Shown in pieces: positions 34,783 to 46,502 of a stretch of 64,000 nt of DNA. The DNA comes from an uncultured Alphaproteobacteria bacterium (GTDB taxonomy: Bacteria > Pseudomonadota > Alphaproteobacteria > MPNO01 > UBA2964). Where the stretch lies: assembly GCA_951812775.1 (NCBI GenBank), contig OX638326.1:1996335-2060334 (forward strand). The letters are read 5' to 3'. Numbering within the stretch: the stretch's first letter is position 1; each line of letters starts with the position of its first letter. Below the pieces are notes generated by a model. That model searched no databases and was not told the DNA's origin. It was given only the letters and a program-made list of their open reading frames with translations. The translations under genes and the position numbers were made by a program.

Positions 34783-36501
34783 ATGATCGGCCGCCAACCC
34801 CATTTTCCTAAAAAAAGGCGTAGAGAACCGCCCGTACCGCCGTGCGTCGAAACTGGCCGCAGCAGATTGCTAATTACGGGCGCATTGTTTTCAGCCGCAT
34901 TCCTGGTCGTCACCGGGCGTTTGATTGGCGTCACCATGTTTGTGGAGAAAAGTCAGCCGCAATATTCCAGAAGCATCAGCAAAGCGGCGCTCAATACCGG
35001 GCGGGCAAATATTTTGGATCGCAATGATAATCTGCTTGCGACGAGCCTCAAGACAGCATCTCTCTATGCCAACCCTCGTGTGATGCTGGATGTTCGTGAA
35101 GCCGTAAACCAGCTCGCGACGGTGTTGCCAGATCTCGACCGCAGACAGGTCCACGAAAAACTTTCGCAGGATCGAAGCTTTATATGGATCAAGCGCCACC
35201 TGACACCCCGTCAAAAATACGAAGTCAATAAACTCGGTATTCCCGGCCTCGACTTTCGCGACGAGGAGCGCAGGGTTTATCCGTCAGCGGCTCTTGCATC
35301 CCATATTCTCGGACACACCGATATCGATAATCGTGGTCTTGCAGGCATTGAGCGTCATTTCGATCAAAAGCTGCGCGACGGCCAGACGCCACTCAAACTA
35401 TCGATTGATATTCGCGTTCAACACGCTATGCGCAAAGAACTAGCATCTGCCGTCCGGGAATTTAGGGGTATCGGCGCAGCTGGCATTGTTATGGATGTTC
35501 GCAACGGCGAAGTCGTTGGAATCGTATCCCTCCCGGATTTTGACCCCAACCTTCCTTCAAAAATAGAGCCTGACACGCGGTTTAACCGTGCAACGCTTGG
35601 TGTTTACGAGATGGGCTCCACCTTTAAGATTTTCACGACCGCAATGGCCCTGGATGCAGGGCGTGTGTCAATGCGGGATGGCTATGATGCGACACACCCC
35701 ATTCGTGTCTCTCGCTTTGTAATACGCGACTTTCATGCCAAACGCCGGTGGCTCTCGGTTCCTGAAATTTTTATGTATTCGTCCAACATCGGGTCGGTAA
35801 AGATGGCACTCGATGTCGGCGTCCCTGAGCAGCGCGCGTTCCTGCAGAAGATCGGTATCCTGCACCCCTCACCTGTTGAGATTTCGGAGATTGGTGCCCC
35901 TTTGATCCCGGGTCGCTGGCGTGAAATCAACGCCATGACAATTTCATTCGGTCACGGCCTTTCAATTAGTCCAATGCAATTGGTTGTCGGCGTTGGCGCG
36001 ATGGTTAATGGCGGAATCTATTACGTTCCAACATTTATCAAAAAGCCGTCGGGTTCGACGAGCAAGGGGCGACGAGTCATTTCAGCCAGAACATCAGAAC
36101 GAGTCAGAAGATTACTTCGGCTGGTGGTTGCCAACGGTACTGGCAAAAAAGCGGCTGCAGAAGGCTATCTCGTTGGCGGCAAGACAGGAACCGCGGAAAA
36201 AGTTGCTGGCCGTCGCTACAAGAAGAAAGCCTTGATGTCCTCCTTTATTGGCGCGTTCCCCATGAATGCGCCGCGCTACGTCGTCTTTGCCATGATCGAC
36301 GAACCAAGTGGCACCAAGAAAACCTTTGGATATGCCACGGGCGGCTGGGTTGCAGCCCCTGTGGTCGGCAAAGTGATTGCCCGCATCGCGCCCCTTCTCG
36401 GCGTCCGTGCGGTTGATGAAAAAGCGCCAAAAATAATGCGCGAGATGGCGATTGATATCGCCACCAAAAAAGAAGGGAAGCGTCGCCTTGCGTCTTTCTG
36501 A
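34783..36501 (+). CDS. ftsI: Septal peptidoglycan transpeptidase FtsI (PBP3)
   Basis: A 572-residue class B penicillin-binding protein. An N-terminal membrane helix (LLITGALFSAAFLVVTGRLI), the dimerisation domain RANILDRNDNLLATSL, then the transpeptidase with SxxK YEMGSTFKIFTT, SxN MYSSNIGS and KTG GGKTGTAEK. It cross-links septal wall. murE begins inside its last codons. Confidence 0.95.
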   Translation: MIGRQPHFPKKRRREPPVPPCVETGRSRLLITGALFSAAFLVVTGRLIGVTMFVEKSQPQYSRSISKAALNTGRANILDRNDNLLATSLKTASLYANPRVMLDVREAVNQLATVLPDLDRRQVHEKLSQDRSFIWIKRHLTPRQKYEVNKLGIPGLDFRDEERRVYPSAALASHILGHTDIDNRGLAGIERHFDQKLRDGQTPLKLSIDIRVQHAMRKELASAVREFRGIGAAGIVMDVRNGEVVGIVSLPDFDPNLPSKIEPDTRFNRATLGVYEMGSTFKIFTTAMALDAGRVSMRDGYDATHPIRVSRFVIRDFHAKRRWLSVPEIFMYSSNIGSVKMALDVGVPEQRAFLQKIGILHPSPVEISEIGAPLIPGRWREINAMTISFGHGLSISPMQLVVGVGAMVNGGIYYVPTFIKKPSGSTSKGRRVISARTSERVRRLLRLVVANGTGKKAAAEGYLVGGKTGTAEKVAGRRYKKKALMSSFIGAFPMNAPRYVVFAMIDEPSGTKKTFGYATGGWVAAPVVGKVIARIAPLLGVRAVDEKAPKIMREMAIDIATKKEGKRRLASF

Positions 36502-37963
36502 CCTCGCAGGAGCAGACATGAGAGCTCACCCAACCAACTTGGACCCAGATATCGTGGGTCTCACGGCAGATTCACATGCCGTCAAACCAGGCTATCTATT
36601 CGCTGCCCTTCCGGGTTCACAATCCGACGGCCGCGACTTTATCGCGGACGCGTTAGCCCGCGGTGCCGCTGCAATTCTGGCACCGTCAGGCACCGGGTTA
36701 CCGCCCAAAGTCAGTGACATTCCTATGATTGATGTCGATAACCCGCGCCGAAGTCTGGCCCTCTTCGCAGGCCGGTATTTTGGGAGTCAGCCCCGCGTTG
36801 CCGCTGCTGTTACCGGCACCAACGGCAAGACGTCTGTCGCCTGGTTTACCCATCACATATGGAAACGCCTCGGTCATCAGGCCGCCGCTGTTGGCACACT
36901 TGGTATCACGATGGAGGACACTGATAGCGGACGTAGCGCTGGTTTGACGACTGCTGACCCAGTCTCCTTACATCGTAAACTCAAGGCTTTGGCCGATGAC
37001 GGTGTTGATCATGTGGTACTGGAAGCCTCAAGCCATGGATTGGAGCAATCCCGACTTGACGGCGTGAACCTCACAGCAGGAGCCTTCACAAACCTTTCGC
37101 GTGATCATTTGGACCACCATGGTTCGATGGACAACTATCGCGCCGCGAAGTTGCGTCTGTTTGACAGTGTCCTACCGGACGATGCCACGGCGGTTCTAAA
37201 TGCCGATTCAGATGATTTTTCCATTTTTTCCTCCATCGCGAGAGCACGAGGTCTGCGCATCATCGGCTATGGCCGAGCCGCAGATGAAATTCGCATCAAG
37301 CAGATTCAGGCGAAGCCAGATGGGCAACAATTATCGATAAGAGTTCTTGGCAAACATTATGAGGTAGATCTCGCATTGCCGGGCGCTTTTCAGGCCCGAA
37401 ATGCCCTTTGCGCCCTTGGGCTCGCCATCGCCTGCGGTGACGGCGTAGAGGATGTGATCGGATTGCTATCCGAACTGCAGAGTCCACCAGGTCGGGTCGA
37501 ACTCATCGGCCAGACACCGAATGGCGCTCCTATTTATGTTGATTACGCCCATACCCCCGATGCGCTCGCCTCCTTACTGGCTGCGTTACGACCACATACA
37601 TCCGGAAAACTGGCAGTGGTCTTTGGCTGCGGTGGCGATCGAGACAAAGGAAAAAGACCACAAATGGGTGCCGTCGCACGCGACCTGGCCGACAGGATAT
37701 ACGTCACCGACGACAATCCGCGAAGCGAGGACGCGAAATCAATACGTTCCGAAATTATTGCAAGCTGCCCAGATGCGATGGAAATCGGAGACCGAGCAGA
37801 GGCAATCTATTGTGCTGCCGCTGATCTGGCACCAGGAGACGTCCTTGTCATCGCAGGCAAAGGACATGAAACCGGCCAGATTGTCGGCGATAAAGTCCAT
37901 CCGTTTGAAGACAATGCTGTCGTCCGTTCTGTCATCGAGTCTCTGGGAGAACGGATGCAATGA
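36488..37963 (+). CDS. murE: UDP-MurNAc-tripeptide synthetase MurE (meso-diaminopimelate adding)
   Basis: Adds meso-diaminopimelate to UDP-MurNAc-Ala-Glu. It contains VTGTNGKTSVAWF (ATP), VLEASSHGLEQSR, FTNLSRDHLDHHG and the DAP-selective DNPR in VTDDNPRSEDA. The start is uncertain: TTG at 36488 gives LRLSDLAGAD, which matches the usual MurE N-terminus and length, whereas ATG at 36518 has AGGAG 6 bases upstream and a shorter protein. Either way it is coupled to the ftsI end. Confidence 0.93.
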   Translation: MRLSDLAGADMRAHPTNLDPDIVGLTADSHAVKPGYLFAALPGSQSDGRDFIADALARGAAAILAPSGTGLPPKVSDIPMIDVDNPRRSLALFAGRYFGSQPRVAAAVTGTNGKTSVAWFTHHIWKRLGHQAAAVGTLGITMEDTDSGRSAGLTTADPVSLHRKLKALADDGVDHVVLEASSHGLEQSRLDGVNLTAGAFTNLSRDHLDHHGSMDNYRAAKLRLFDSVLPDDATAVLNADSDDFSIFSSIARARGLRIIGYGRAADEIRIKQIQAKPDGQQLSIRVLGKHYEVDLALPGAFQARNALCALGLAIACGDGVEDVIGLLSELQSPPGRVELIGQTPNGAPIYVDYAHTPDALASLLAALRPHTSGKLAVVFGCGGDRDKGKRPQMGAVARDLADRIYVTDDNPRSEDAKSIRSEIIASCPDAMEIGDRAEAIYCAAADLAPGDVLVIAGKGHETGQIVGDKVHPFEDNAVVRSVIESLGERMQ

Positions 37964-39396
37964 CCGCAACTCTTTGGACTCGAGACACTGTATGCGAAGC
38001 CACAGGTGGCAAGAGCGACATCAATTGGTCTGCAACAGGCGTATCCATTGACAGCCGTACTATTGAAAAGGGCGACTTGTTCATCGCCCTAAAAGGTCCC
38101 CACATAGACGGACATGATCACGTCATACAGGCACTGGCAGCAGGCGCCGCCGCAGCCCTGATTGATCATCGGCCCGAGGAACTCACCGACGACGCACCTG
38201 TTGTTCAGGTCGTCGACACGATGACAGCCCTCAATGATCTCGGCAAGGCAGGACGGGAAAGAAGCAATGCAAAAATAATTGCTGTTACCGGTAGTGTCGG
38301 AAAAACGGGAACCAAAGACGCGCTTCGCAACGCCTTGACCTTGCAAGGAAAAACGAGTGCGAGCGCGCACAGTTATAATAATCACTGGGGTGTGCCACTG
38401 TCATTGGCGCGAATGCCTTCGGATTCCGACTATGGCGTCTTTGAAATCGGCATGAACCATGCAGGCGAGATAACACCGCTTTCAAAAATGGTTCGCCCGG
38501 ATGTCGCCGTAATTACAACGGTTGAACCTGCCCATATCGAATTCTTCGATTCCATCGAAGCCATCGCTGACGCTAAAGCTGAAATATTTGCCGGTATGAA
38601 TGGCGGCACAGCGATTTTAAATCGCGATAACCCGCTCTATGTCCGACTGGCAAAGGGGGCTCGGTCGCCAAATGTTTCACGGACCCTTTCCTTCGGCGAA
38701 AACCCCGAAGCAGATGCGCGCTTGATTACCCGTGTCGCGGATAGTTCAGGCAACAATGTTGAAGCGGTTATATGTGGTCGGCGCATTGGCTACCGGTTGG
38801 GACTCCCCGGGCAACATCTCGTACAGAACAGTCTTGCTGTTCTTGCCGCAATTTGCGCCGTAAAGGCTGACGTAGCGGCAGCAGCCAAGGCGCTGAGTGA
38901 ACTCACGCCGATTGCAGGTCGTGGCGCCCGGCGCATCATCGATGTTTCCGATGGCAGCTTTACGATTATCGACGAAAGCTACAATGCCAACCCGGCTTCC
39001 ATGCGAGCCGCAATGGAAACCCTGGCGGCAATGCGGCCAGAACCCTGTGCCAGACGCATCGCTGTTCTGGGGGACATGCGCGAGTTGGGCACAAATTCTC
39101 GCGACTACCATATCGCACTTGCTGACACGCTGGTTAAAAACGGTATCGATAAGGTCTTCGCCTGCGGCGAACAGATGTCAGCCATGTTCGAAAACTTGCC
39201 AAACGAAATGAGGGGCGGTTTTTCAGATTCCTCCGAAGAGCTCGGAAAGACCGTCGCCACCAGAGTCAAAGCCGGCGACATCGTAACGGTAAAAGGTTCC
39301 CTCGCCAGCGGCATGAAAACAATCGTCGATCAATTGAGCGCATTACAAACCAAAGCCTGCCCTAAATCCGGGGCGGCATTAAATGGGGCCGCGTAG
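37960..39396 (+). CDS. murF: UDP-MurNAc-pentapeptide synthetase MurF
   Basis: Adds D-Ala-D-Ala to UDP-MurNAc-tripeptide. 478 residues with [40 protein letters not shown] (ATP) and [20 protein letters not shown]. The start codon overlaps the murE stop (ATGA). Confidence 0.95.
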   Translation: MTATLWTRDTVCEATGGKSDINWSATGVSIDSRTIEKGDLFIALKGPHIDGHDHVIQALAAGAAAALIDHRPEELTDDAPVVQVVDTMTALNDLGKAGRERSNAKIIAVTGSVGKTGTKDALRNALTLQGKTSASAHSYNNHWGVPLSLARMPSDSDYGVFEIGMNHAGEITPLSKMVRPDVAVITTVEPAHIEFFDSIEAIADAKAEIFAGMNGGTAILNRDNPLYVRLAKGARSPNVSRTLSFGENPEADARLITRVADSSGNNVEAVICGRRIGYRLGLPGQHLVQNSLAVLAAICAVKADVAAAAKALSELTPIAGRGARRIIDVSDGSFTIIDESYNANPASMRAAMETLAAMRPEPCARRIAVLGDMRELGTNSRDYHIALADTLVKNGIDKVFACGEQMSAMFENLPNEMRGGFSDSSEELGKTVATRVKAGDIVTVKGSLASGMKTIVDQLSALQTKACPKSGAALNGAA

Positions 39397-39398
39397 GC

Positions 39399-40487
39399 AT
39401 GCTGTATAATTTCCTCTTTCCGCTTGCCGACAGCTTTGGCCTCTTCAATCTGTTCCAGTATCTCACGTTCAGAACCGGCGGCGCGGTTCTTACCGCCCTG
39501 ATCATAAGTTTTCTTTTCGGCGGCCCGCTTATTCGCTGGCTTAAGAGTCAACAGGGAGAAGGTCAGCCAATCCGTGAGGACGGCCCTGAAAGCCACCCGC
39601 TGACAAAAAAGGGGACGCCAACGATGGGCGGCCTCCTGATCCTGAGCGCGGTCAGTACAGCTACTCTGTTGTGGGCTGATCTGAGCAATCGCTACATCTG
39701 GGCAGTCCTTATCGTCACGCTTGGGTTTGGTTCCATCGGCTTTATCGACGACTATCTCAAACTTTCCAAACGATCCTCTGATGGGCTCCCAGGCAAAATT
39801 AAACTTATCGCCGAGATCATAATCGCTGGCAGCGTGGCATGGTGGATCTCGGAGATTACTCTTGATCCGCTAAGCACCAGTCTCGCAGTGCCATTTTTCA
39901 AGAACCTGCTGATCGATCTGGGCTGGTTTTTCATACCTTTCGCTGCACTGGTCATGGTCGGCGCGTCAAACGCGGTCAACCTGACAGACGGGCTTGATGG
40001 TCTCGCCATCGTGCCGGCAATGATCGTCGCAGGTTGTTTGGCGCTTATAACCTATATCGTCGGCAATCAGGTGTTCTCAACTTACCTGCAAGTCCACAAC
40101 ATACCTGGCGCTGGTGAACTTACCGTGTTTTGTGGGGCGCTCGTTGGCGCCAGTCTCGGATTTTTATGGTTCAACGCCCCGCCTGCGATGGTTTTCATGG
40201 GTGACACAGGCTCACTCTCCGTCGGCGGCGCAATCGGAACGGTCAGCGTCATCAGCAAACATGAGATGGTTCTGGCGATTATTGGCGGCCTTTTCGTCCT
40301 CGAAACGATTTCTGTAATCGTTCAGGTCGCCTCTTTCAAACTGACAGGCCGCCGCGTCTTTCGCATGGCGCCGTTACATCACCATTTTGAGAAGAAGGGC
40401 TGGAAAGAACCGATGATCGTTATCCGGTTTTGGATCATCGCCATGATCCTCGCACTGATCGGCCTTTCCACATTGAAGTTGAGATGA
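39399..40487 (+). CDS. mraY: Phospho-MurNAc-pentapeptide transferase MraY
   Basis: Integral membrane enzyme making lipid I. 362 residues, ten predicted helices. Catalytic aspartate motifs GFIDDYLKL and [11 protein letters not shown], and the C-terminal [11 protein letters not shown] with the conserved His cluster, are intact. It follows murF by two bases. Confidence 0.96.
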   Translation: MLYNFLFPLADSFGLFNLFQYLTFRTGGAVLTALIISFLFGGPLIRWLKSQQGEGQPIREDGPESHPLTKKGTPTMGGLLILSAVSTATLLWADLSNRYIWAVLIVTLGFGSIGFIDDYLKLSKRSSDGLPGKIKLIAEIIIAGSVAWWISEITLDPLSTSLAVPFFKNLLIDLGWFFIPFAALVMVGASNAVNLTDGLDGLAIVPAMIVAGCLALITYIVGNQVFSTYLQVHNIPGAGELTVFCGALVGASLGFLWFNAPPAMVFMGDTGSLSVGGAIGTVSVISKHEMVLAIIGGLFVLETISVIVQVASFKLTGRRVFRMAPLHHHFEKKGWKEPMIVIRFWIIAMILALIGLSTLKLR

Positions 40488-40494
40488 GGAGCGC

Positions 40495-41886
40495 GTGATC
40501 GAGATCAACAGCCGCCGCGACCAATCAATCGCTCTCTTTGGCCTTGGGGCCTCAGGGCTGATGACTGCCCGCGCTTTAGCCGCAAGTGGCGCGAAGGTTC
40601 TCGCATGGGATGACAATGAGGATCAAAAAGCGGCTGCTCAAGAAGAAGGCATCCAGCTTTGCGACCTTTATGCGCAAGATTTTTCTGACATTAACGCTCT
40701 GATTCTGGCGCCGGGCATTCCGCTCACGCACAAACCACACGCTATCGCACAAAAAGCAAATGCAGCGAACTGTCCGGTTATTGGTGACATCGAGTTGCTG
40801 GCAGAGGCCTGTCCTGAAACAAAATTTATCGGGATCACTGGGACGAACGGCAAGTCCACGACAACAGCATTGATCGGCCACCTCCTGTCAAAGGCAGGAA
40901 TCAAAACCCAGATTGGTGGAAATCTGGGACCGCCTGCTCTTGGATTCGAGACGCCAGCCAAAGACGAAGTCCTCGTTCTTGAATTATCGTCTTACCAACT
41001 CGACCTGACGCAAAAGGCTACTTTCGATATAGCGGTCTTTTTGAATGTGAGTCCGGACCATCTCGATCGTCATGGCGACATGGATGGTTATATCAAAGCC
41101 AAACGGCGAATTTTCAGAGACAAGAATAATCCCGCAAAACCGCAAATCGCGATTATCGGTGTCGATGATGAAAACGGACGCTCTCTCTACAATGAATGTC
41201 TGGTGCGCCCAGGATGGACGGCGATCGCTATCTCAATATCCGAACCGCTGGAGCACGGCTTTTACGCAACTAACGGGATACTGTTGTACGCAGAGGCGGG
41301 GAAAGCCGAAACGGTCTGCGATCTATCAATCGCCGAGAACCTACCGGGCACACACAATTGGCAGAATGCAGCAGCAGCAGCAGCCGTTGGGCACGTCCTC
41401 GGGATAGCCTATAGCGACATTGCCAGCGCGATAACGAGTTACCCGGGCTTACCGCATCGACAGGAAAACCTTGGTAGTACCAATGGCGTGTCATTTATCA
41501 ATGACAGCAAAGCGACTAACGGCGAAGCCGCCATACGTGCCCTCGCCTGTTATGACGATATATTCTGGATCGCAGGAGGCAGAGCGAAAGAAGACGGCTT
41601 AGCTGCAGTTCAGCCATTCATGTCTCATATTGGACATGCTTTTTTGATCGGCGAGGCCGGACCCGATTTTGAAGAGGAACTCGGCGGTATGGTCCCTGTC
41701 ACGCAATGCGGTGACCTGGGGACCGCAACGAAAGCGGCGTATCACGCCGCCCTCGAATCCGACGTAAAGGAACCAATTGTTCTGCTGTCGCCTGCTTGTG
41801 CGTCGTTTGATCAGTGGAAAAATTTCGAAGCACGCGGTGATGCCTTCAAGAAATATGTAACCGAGCTAGAAGAGGTCGAAGAATGA
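40495..41886 (+). CDS. murD: UDP-MurNAc-alanine:D-glutamate ligase MurD
   Basis: 463 residues. It has FGLGASGLMTARALAASGAK, the ATP loop GITGTNGKSTTTALIGHLL, LELSSYQLD and LNVSPDHLDRH, and the C-terminal LLSPACASFDQWKNFEARGD. GTG start 8 bases after mraY; the stop overlaps ftsW. Confidence 0.95.
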   Translation: MIEINSRRDQSIALFGLGASGLMTARALAASGAKVLAWDDNEDQKAAAQEEGIQLCDLYAQDFSDINALILAPGIPLTHKPHAIAQKANAANCPVIGDIELLAEACPETKFIGITGTNGKSTTTALIGHLLSKAGIKTQIGGNLGPPALGFETPAKDEVLVLELSSYQLDLTQKATFDIAVFLNVSPDHLDRHGDMDGYIKAKRRIFRDKNNPAKPQIAIIGVDDENGRSLYNECLVRPGWTAIAISISEPLEHGFYATNGILLYAEAGKAETVCDLSIAENLPGTHNWQNAAAAAAVGHVLGIAYSDIASAITSYPGLPHRQENLGSTNGVSFINDSKATNGEAAIRALACYDDIFWIAGGRAKEDGLAAVQPFMSHIGHAFLIGEAGPDFEEELGGMVPVTQCGDLGTATKAAYHAALESDVKEPIVLLSPACASFDQWKNFEARGDAFKKYVTELEEVEE

Positions 41887-43007
41887 CGGCCTTTTCGCGC
41901 ACAGATACATCTTTGCTCGGTCGTTGGTGGTGGACCATCGATCATTGGACTCTCGCCGCCATCGCGTTGCTTGTTGGTTTTGGCATCATGATGACAATGG
42001 CGGCCAGCCCACCGGTCGCAGATCGCCTGGGATACGATTCATTCCACTTTGTTCGGCGGCAATTAATCTACCTGCCCATAGCGATTGCTGCTTTGATCGG
42101 TGTTTCACTTATGTCACCCCGCGGGATTAGAAGGTTTGCCATCGGGCTGTTTGCCATCAGCCTTCTCCTTCTTCTCGCAACATTCTTGTTCGGAACTGAA
42201 ATCAAAGGTGCGCGCCGGTGGATAAATCTCGCCGGTCTTTCCGTGCAGCCGTCAGAGTTCGTAAAGCCCGCCTTTGCGGTTGTTACTGCCTGGTTATTCG
42301 CCATGCGGGGCGACAACGGCAAGGAAATCGGCAGAACCGCCGCAATCGTGCTTTATGGCCTCGTCGTAAGCCTACTCCTGCTCCAGCCTGATTTCGGCAT
42401 GACAGTCGTTGTCTCAGCGGTCTGGTTTACACAGTTCTTCCTTGCTGGCCTGCCCTTGCTTTGGGTCGCTGGCTTTATCGCTTTGGGCATAGGTGGTGCC
42501 GTCGGGGCTTACTTCCTTCTCCCACACGTTGCCAGTCGCGTTGATCGTTTTATCGACCCCTCTTCCGGCGACAGCTATCAGGTTATGCGATCCATGGAAG
42601 CCTTTATGAATGGAGGTGTTCTTGGACGCGGTCCCGGAGAGGGTTCTGTAAAATCTGTACTGCCCGATGCCCATACGGACTTTGTTTTTGCGGTAGCAGC
42701 CGAAGAATTCGGTATGATTGTCTGCCTGATTGTCGTCGGCCTCTTTGCCTTTATCTTCCTGCGCGGTTTTTCCCGGGTCATAAAGGAAACCAACTTCTTC
42801 ATTCTGTTGGCCGTAACCGGTCTTCTGGTCCAGTTTGGCCTGCAATCGCTCGTCAACATGGCGTCGACGCTTCATCTGATGCCAACCAAGGGTATGACAT
42901 TGCCCTTTATCAGCTATGGCGGGTCTTCTCTTGTATCCGTTGCGCTTTGTATCGGCATGGCGCTGTCACTCACGCGTCGGCGCGTCGGTCAGGAGGCAGG
43001 TTTATGA
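41883..43007 (+). CDS. ftsW: Septal peptidoglycan polymerase FtsW
   Basis: 374-residue SEDS glycosyltransferase with about ten membrane helices. Family motifs WINLAGLSVQPSEFVKPAF, LLQPDFGMTV and MPTKGMTLPFISYGGSSLV are present. It works with FtsI at the septum. It overlaps murD and murG by ATGA. Confidence 0.95.
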   Translation: MTAFSRTDTSLLGRWWWTIDHWTLAAIALLVGFGIMMTMAASPPVADRLGYDSFHFVRRQLIYLPIAIAALIGVSLMSPRGIRRFAIGLFAISLLLLLATFLFGTEIKGARRWINLAGLSVQPSEFVKPAFAVVTAWLFAMRGDNGKEIGRTAAIVLYGLVVSLLLLQPDFGMTVVVSAVWFTQFFLAGLPLLWVAGFIALGIGGAVGAYFLLPHVASRVDRFIDPSSGDSYQVMRSMEAFMNGGVLGRGPGEGSVKSVLPDAHTDFVFAVAAEEFGMIVCLIVVGLFAFIFLRGFSRVIKETNFFILLAVTGLLVQFGLQSLVNMASTLHLMPTKGMTLPFISYGGSSLVSVALCIGMALSLTRRRVGQEAGL

Positions 43008-44134
43008 GCACACCTGTCTCCCGCAATCTACCCGTCGTTATTGCCGCCGGTGGCACCGGTGGACATGTGTACCCTGCGTTGGCCCTGGCTGACGCCCTAA
43101 GAACGCGAGACTGGCCTATTGCCTTCGTCACGGATGAACGCGGTACCGCGTTCAGCGACCAAAAATCCGGCACCGAAATTCATCATATCAAGGCGGCGAG
43201 CCTTGGCGGCGGCGCCTGCAGCAAACTCAAGGGGCTCACGCAGTTAGGCGTTGGTTTGCTGCAGGCGCGCGCCATCCTCAAACGCCTAAATCCAGCCGCG
43301 GCTATTGGGTTTGGCGGTTACCCATCCGTTCCGACGATGTGTGCGGCCACTCAAATTGGTATACCCACACTCATCCACGAACAGAATGCTGTTCTTGGCC
43401 GGGCCAACCGCCTCCTCGCCCCGCGCGTCGGGACTATTGCGACATCCTTCGAAAAGGTCGCTGGTATCCAGCCCAATTCGGTCGGAAAGGCTGTGCTAAC
43501 CGGCAACCCGGTTCGAGAGGCCATATCCGAAATTGGCAAAACACCGTATCCGTCGCTGAGTGAAACAGGCCAAATCAACATATTGATATTTGGTGGTAGC
43601 CAAGGGGCCCGCGTATTGAGTGAAGTCCTGCCTACAGCACTGGCTTCTCTTTCAGCTAGTGAACGCGCTCGTCTCAATGTCACGCAACAATGCAGACCGG
43701 AAGATCTCGCCGACGTAGAGAACACCTATCAAGCCGCCAGCATATCAGCGACCCTCAAAACCTATTTCAACGACATGCCAGACCGCCTGACATCGGCACA
43801 CCTTGTTATCGCCCGGGCAGGCGCGTCAACGATCTCGGAACTTATGGCTGCGGGCCGACCCGGCTTGCTCGTTCCCTACCCGCATGCGACCGATGACCAT
43901 CAAACAGCCAACGCCAGCAACATCGCAGCCATCGGCGCAAGCTGGTGTGTCCCCGAACCAGAATTTACGACTGAGTTTGTTGCAGCTGAACTCCGTCGTT
44001 TCTTAAAGGACCCAACCGTTCTCGCAGAGGCCGCGGCCAATACGAACAAGCTCCGCAAAACCGATGCGGCTGAACGGCTCGCCGACGCGGTAGAAGCCAG
44101 CATAAAATTTAACGAACGTGGAGAGGCTGCATGA
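43004..44134 (+). CDS. murG: UDP-GlcNAc:lipid I GlcNAc transferase MurG
   Basis: Makes lipid II. 376 residues; [20 protein letters not shown] is the N-terminal substrate loop, then [29 protein letters not shown] and the UDP site [20 protein letters not shown]. The start at 43004 has AGGAGG upstream and overlaps the ftsW stop; the longer frame is rejected. Confidence 0.95.
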   Translation: MSTPVSRNLPVVIAAGGTGGHVYPALALADALRTRDWPIAFVTDERGTAFSDQKSGTEIHHIKAASLGGGACSKLKGLTQLGVGLLQARAILKRLNPAAAIGFGGYPSVPTMCAATQIGIPTLIHEQNAVLGRANRLLAPRVGTIATSFEKVAGIQPNSVGKAVLTGNPVREAISEIGKTPYPSLSETGQINILIFGGSQGARVLSEVLPTALASLSASERARLNVTQQCRPEDLADVENTYQAASISATLKTYFNDMPDRLTSAHLVIARAGASTISELMAAGRPGLLVPYPHATDDHQTANASNIAAIGASWCVPEPEFTTEFVAAELRRFLKDPTVLAEAAANTNKLRKTDAAERLADAVEASIKFNERGEAA

Positions 44135-45570
44135 GAACGCTACCTCTCTCCATTGGAAATATTCATTTCTGCGGTATCGGCGGTATCGGGATGAGCGGAA
44201 TCGCGGAGGTTCTACACAATCTCGGCTATTCGGTGCAGGGAAGTGACATTGCCCAGAACGCGAACGTTGCACGCCTTACGAAAATGGGCATACCGGTATC
44301 CATCGGTCAAAGCGCCGACAATCTTGGGGACGCCACCGTTATTGTGGTCTCTTCAGCGATCCAACCAGATAACCCAGAGCTTCTTGCTGCACGGCAGCGT
44401 CATATCCCGGTGGTACGGCGGGCAGAAATGCTTGCCGAGCTTATGCGTCTCAAATGGGCGATCGCCGTCGGCGGCACCCACGGCAAAACGACGACTACGT
44501 CATTGATCGCCGCCATGCTTGATACGGCGGGAACGGATCCAACCGTTATTAACGGCGGCATCATCAATGCCTATGGCACAAACGCACGGCTGGGCGAAGG
44601 TGAATGGGTCGTGGTTGAAGCTGATGAGTCCGATGGCACTTTCATCAAGTTGCCCGCGACCATCGCCGTGGTAACCAACATTGACCCAGAGCATTTGGAT
44701 TTCTACGGATACTTTGATGAAGTTCGAAAAGCATTTGTCTCCTTCGTCGCGAATATCCCGTTCTACGGCCTAGCAGTATTGTGTATCGACCACCCCGAAG
44801 TTCAGGCCATGATCCCGCAGGTATCTGATCGCAAGATCATCACCTACGGTTTCAACGCCCAGGCTGACATCCGCGCGGAAAAACTGACCACAAGTGAAGG
44901 CCATACCGAATTCGATATCGTCTTTTCTGGCCGCTCCTCAATGGCGGGAACCCGTCTCGATCAGGTCTCTCTGCCAATGGTCGGCAAGCACAATGTGCAG
45001 AATGCACTTGCTGCCGTCGCCATCGCTCAGGAAATGGAGACGCCAGCTGACACCATTCGCCAAGGGCTCGCTGCTTTTTCAGGCGTTAAACGGCGCTTCA
45101 CCGTTACTGGCAAAAGCAACGGCATAACCGTCGTCGATGATTATGGTCATCACCCGGTCGAAATCAGTGCTGTTTTGGCCGCAGCCCGCGCCAGCGCCCG
45201 GGGACGGGTCATCGCCGTGGTGCAACCGCACCGCTATTCGCGGCTCAAAGATTTGTTTGAGGATTTCTGCACCTGTTTTAATGACGCCGATACGGTCGTC
45301 GTCGCTGATGTCTATCCAGCAGGCGAAAAACCCCTAAAGGGCTTTGATCGGGCGGGACTGATAGAAGGTTTACGAGCACATGGTCATCGCGACGTCATGG
45401 CGCTTGAAACCCCAGACAGCTTACCAACGCTCGTAAAAGATATTGCGACTGACGGTGACATGATCATTTGTCTGGGGGCCGGAAATATTACTACCTGGGC
45501 CAATGATTTACCCGGTGAGCTCGATAAACTCTCAGGCGATAGCGAATTACAACGGGAGGCCAAAGCATGA
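44131..45570 (+). CDS. murC: UDP-N-acetylmuramate:L-alanine ligase MurC
   Basis: 479 residues. [20 protein letters not shown], the ATP loop [28 protein letters not shown] and [11 protein letters not shown] identify it; [10 protein letters not shown] is the C-terminal motif. It adds the first stem-peptide residue. It overlaps murG and murB. Confidence 0.96.
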   Translation: MRTLPLSIGNIHFCGIGGIGMSGIAEVLHNLGYSVQGSDIAQNANVARLTKMGIPVSIGQSADNLGDATVIVVSSAIQPDNPELLAARQRHIPVVRRAEMLAELMRLKWAIAVGGTHGKTTTTSLIAAMLDTAGTDPTVINGGIINAYGTNARLGEGEWVVVEADESDGTFIKLPATIAVVTNIDPEHLDFYGYFDEVRKAFVSFVANIPFYGLAVLCIDHPEVQAMIPQVSDRKIITYGFNAQADIRAEKLTTSEGHTEFDIVFSGRSSMAGTRLDQVSLPMVGKHNVQNALAAVAIAQEMETPADTIRQGLAAFSGVKRRFTVTGKSNGITVVDDYGHHPVEISAVLAAARASARGRVIAVVQPHRYSRLKDLFEDFCTCFNDADTVVVADVYPAGEKPLKGFDRAGLIEGLRAHGHRDVMALETPDSLPTLVKDIATDGDMIICLGAGNITTWANDLPGELDKLSGDSELQREAKA

Positions 45571-46502
45571 TGGCTGCCCGGAATATAGAGCGTCTTATCG
45601 ACCAACTCCCGCAAGTACGGGGCACCCTAACAGCGGATGCATCGATCGCACGGTTGACGTGGTTCCGTGTCGGCGGCAATGCGGAAGTCCTGTTTGAGCC
45701 CGCGGATCAGGAAGATCTCCAGGCATTCCTCGAAGCGCTACCCACGGGTGTCGATGTAACTGTCCTAGGGGGCGCGTCCAACCTTATCGTTCGCGATAGT
45801 GGAATTTCCGGCGTAACGCTTCGGCTTGGTCGGGCATTTACTAATATTAGCGTTGATGACACGACAGTAATGGCTGGTGCTGCCGCCATGGACATAACCG
45901 TGTCACGCAAGGCGCGGGATAGCGGAATTGGCGGTTTAGAATTTCTAAGCGGTATTCCGGGTTCCATCGGTGGCGCTATTCGAATGAATGCTGGCGCCTA
46001 CGGCACCGAAATCAAGGATACGCTGATCGAGGCAACGGCGATTGACCGGCAAGGCACTATTCACCGCGCAACAGCGGAGGATCTTGGGTACAGCTATCGT
46101 CATTGCACCGCCCCGGATGACTGGATATTCGTTTCCGCCCAACTCCGGGGTCAGTCCGACAGCAGCGATTTAATTTCCGCGCGGATGGACGAAATCGCTG
46201 CCGCTCGGGAGAGTTCTCAGCCAATCAGAGAACGTACCGGCGGTAGCACATTCAAGAATCCCGGCGATCACAAAGCCTGGCAGCTAATCGATAAGGCTGG
46301 TTGCCGAGGCTTACAGCGTGGTGGCGCTCAGGTTTCAAACACACATTGCAATTTCCTGATCAATACCGGGACCGCGACAGCTGCTGACCTGGAGGGGTTA
46401 GGTGAAGAAGTCCGCCGTCGTGTCGAGACAGAGACCGGCGTGAAGCTTGAATGGGAAATCAAACGTATTGGAACGTTACCAGATGTAGGAGGCGTCCAAT
46501 GA
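45567..46502 (+). CDS. murB: UDP-N-acetylenolpyruvoylglucosamine reductase MurB
   Basis: 311 residues. [13 protein letters not shown] and [11 protein letters not shown] form the FAD-binding part; [20 protein letters not shown] and [10 protein letters not shown] with the catalytic Ser follow. It reduces the enolpyruvyl group to make UDP-MurNAc. Type II MurB. It overlaps ddl by ATGA. Confidence 0.95.
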   Translation: MMAARNIERLIDQLPQVRGTLTADASIARLTWFRVGGNAEVLFEPADQEDLQAFLEALPTGVDVTVLGGASNLIVRDSGISGVTLRLGRAFTNISVDDTTVMAGAAAMDITVSRKARDSGIGGLEFLSGIPGSIGGAIRMNAGAYGTEIKDTLIEATAIDRQGTIHRATAEDLGYSYRHCTAPDDWIFVSAQLRGQSDSSDLISARMDEIAAARESSQPIRERTGGSTFKNPGDHKAWQLIDKAGCRGLQRGGAQVSNTHCNFLINTGTATAADLEGLGEEVRRRVETETGVKLEWEIKRIGTLPDVGGVQ

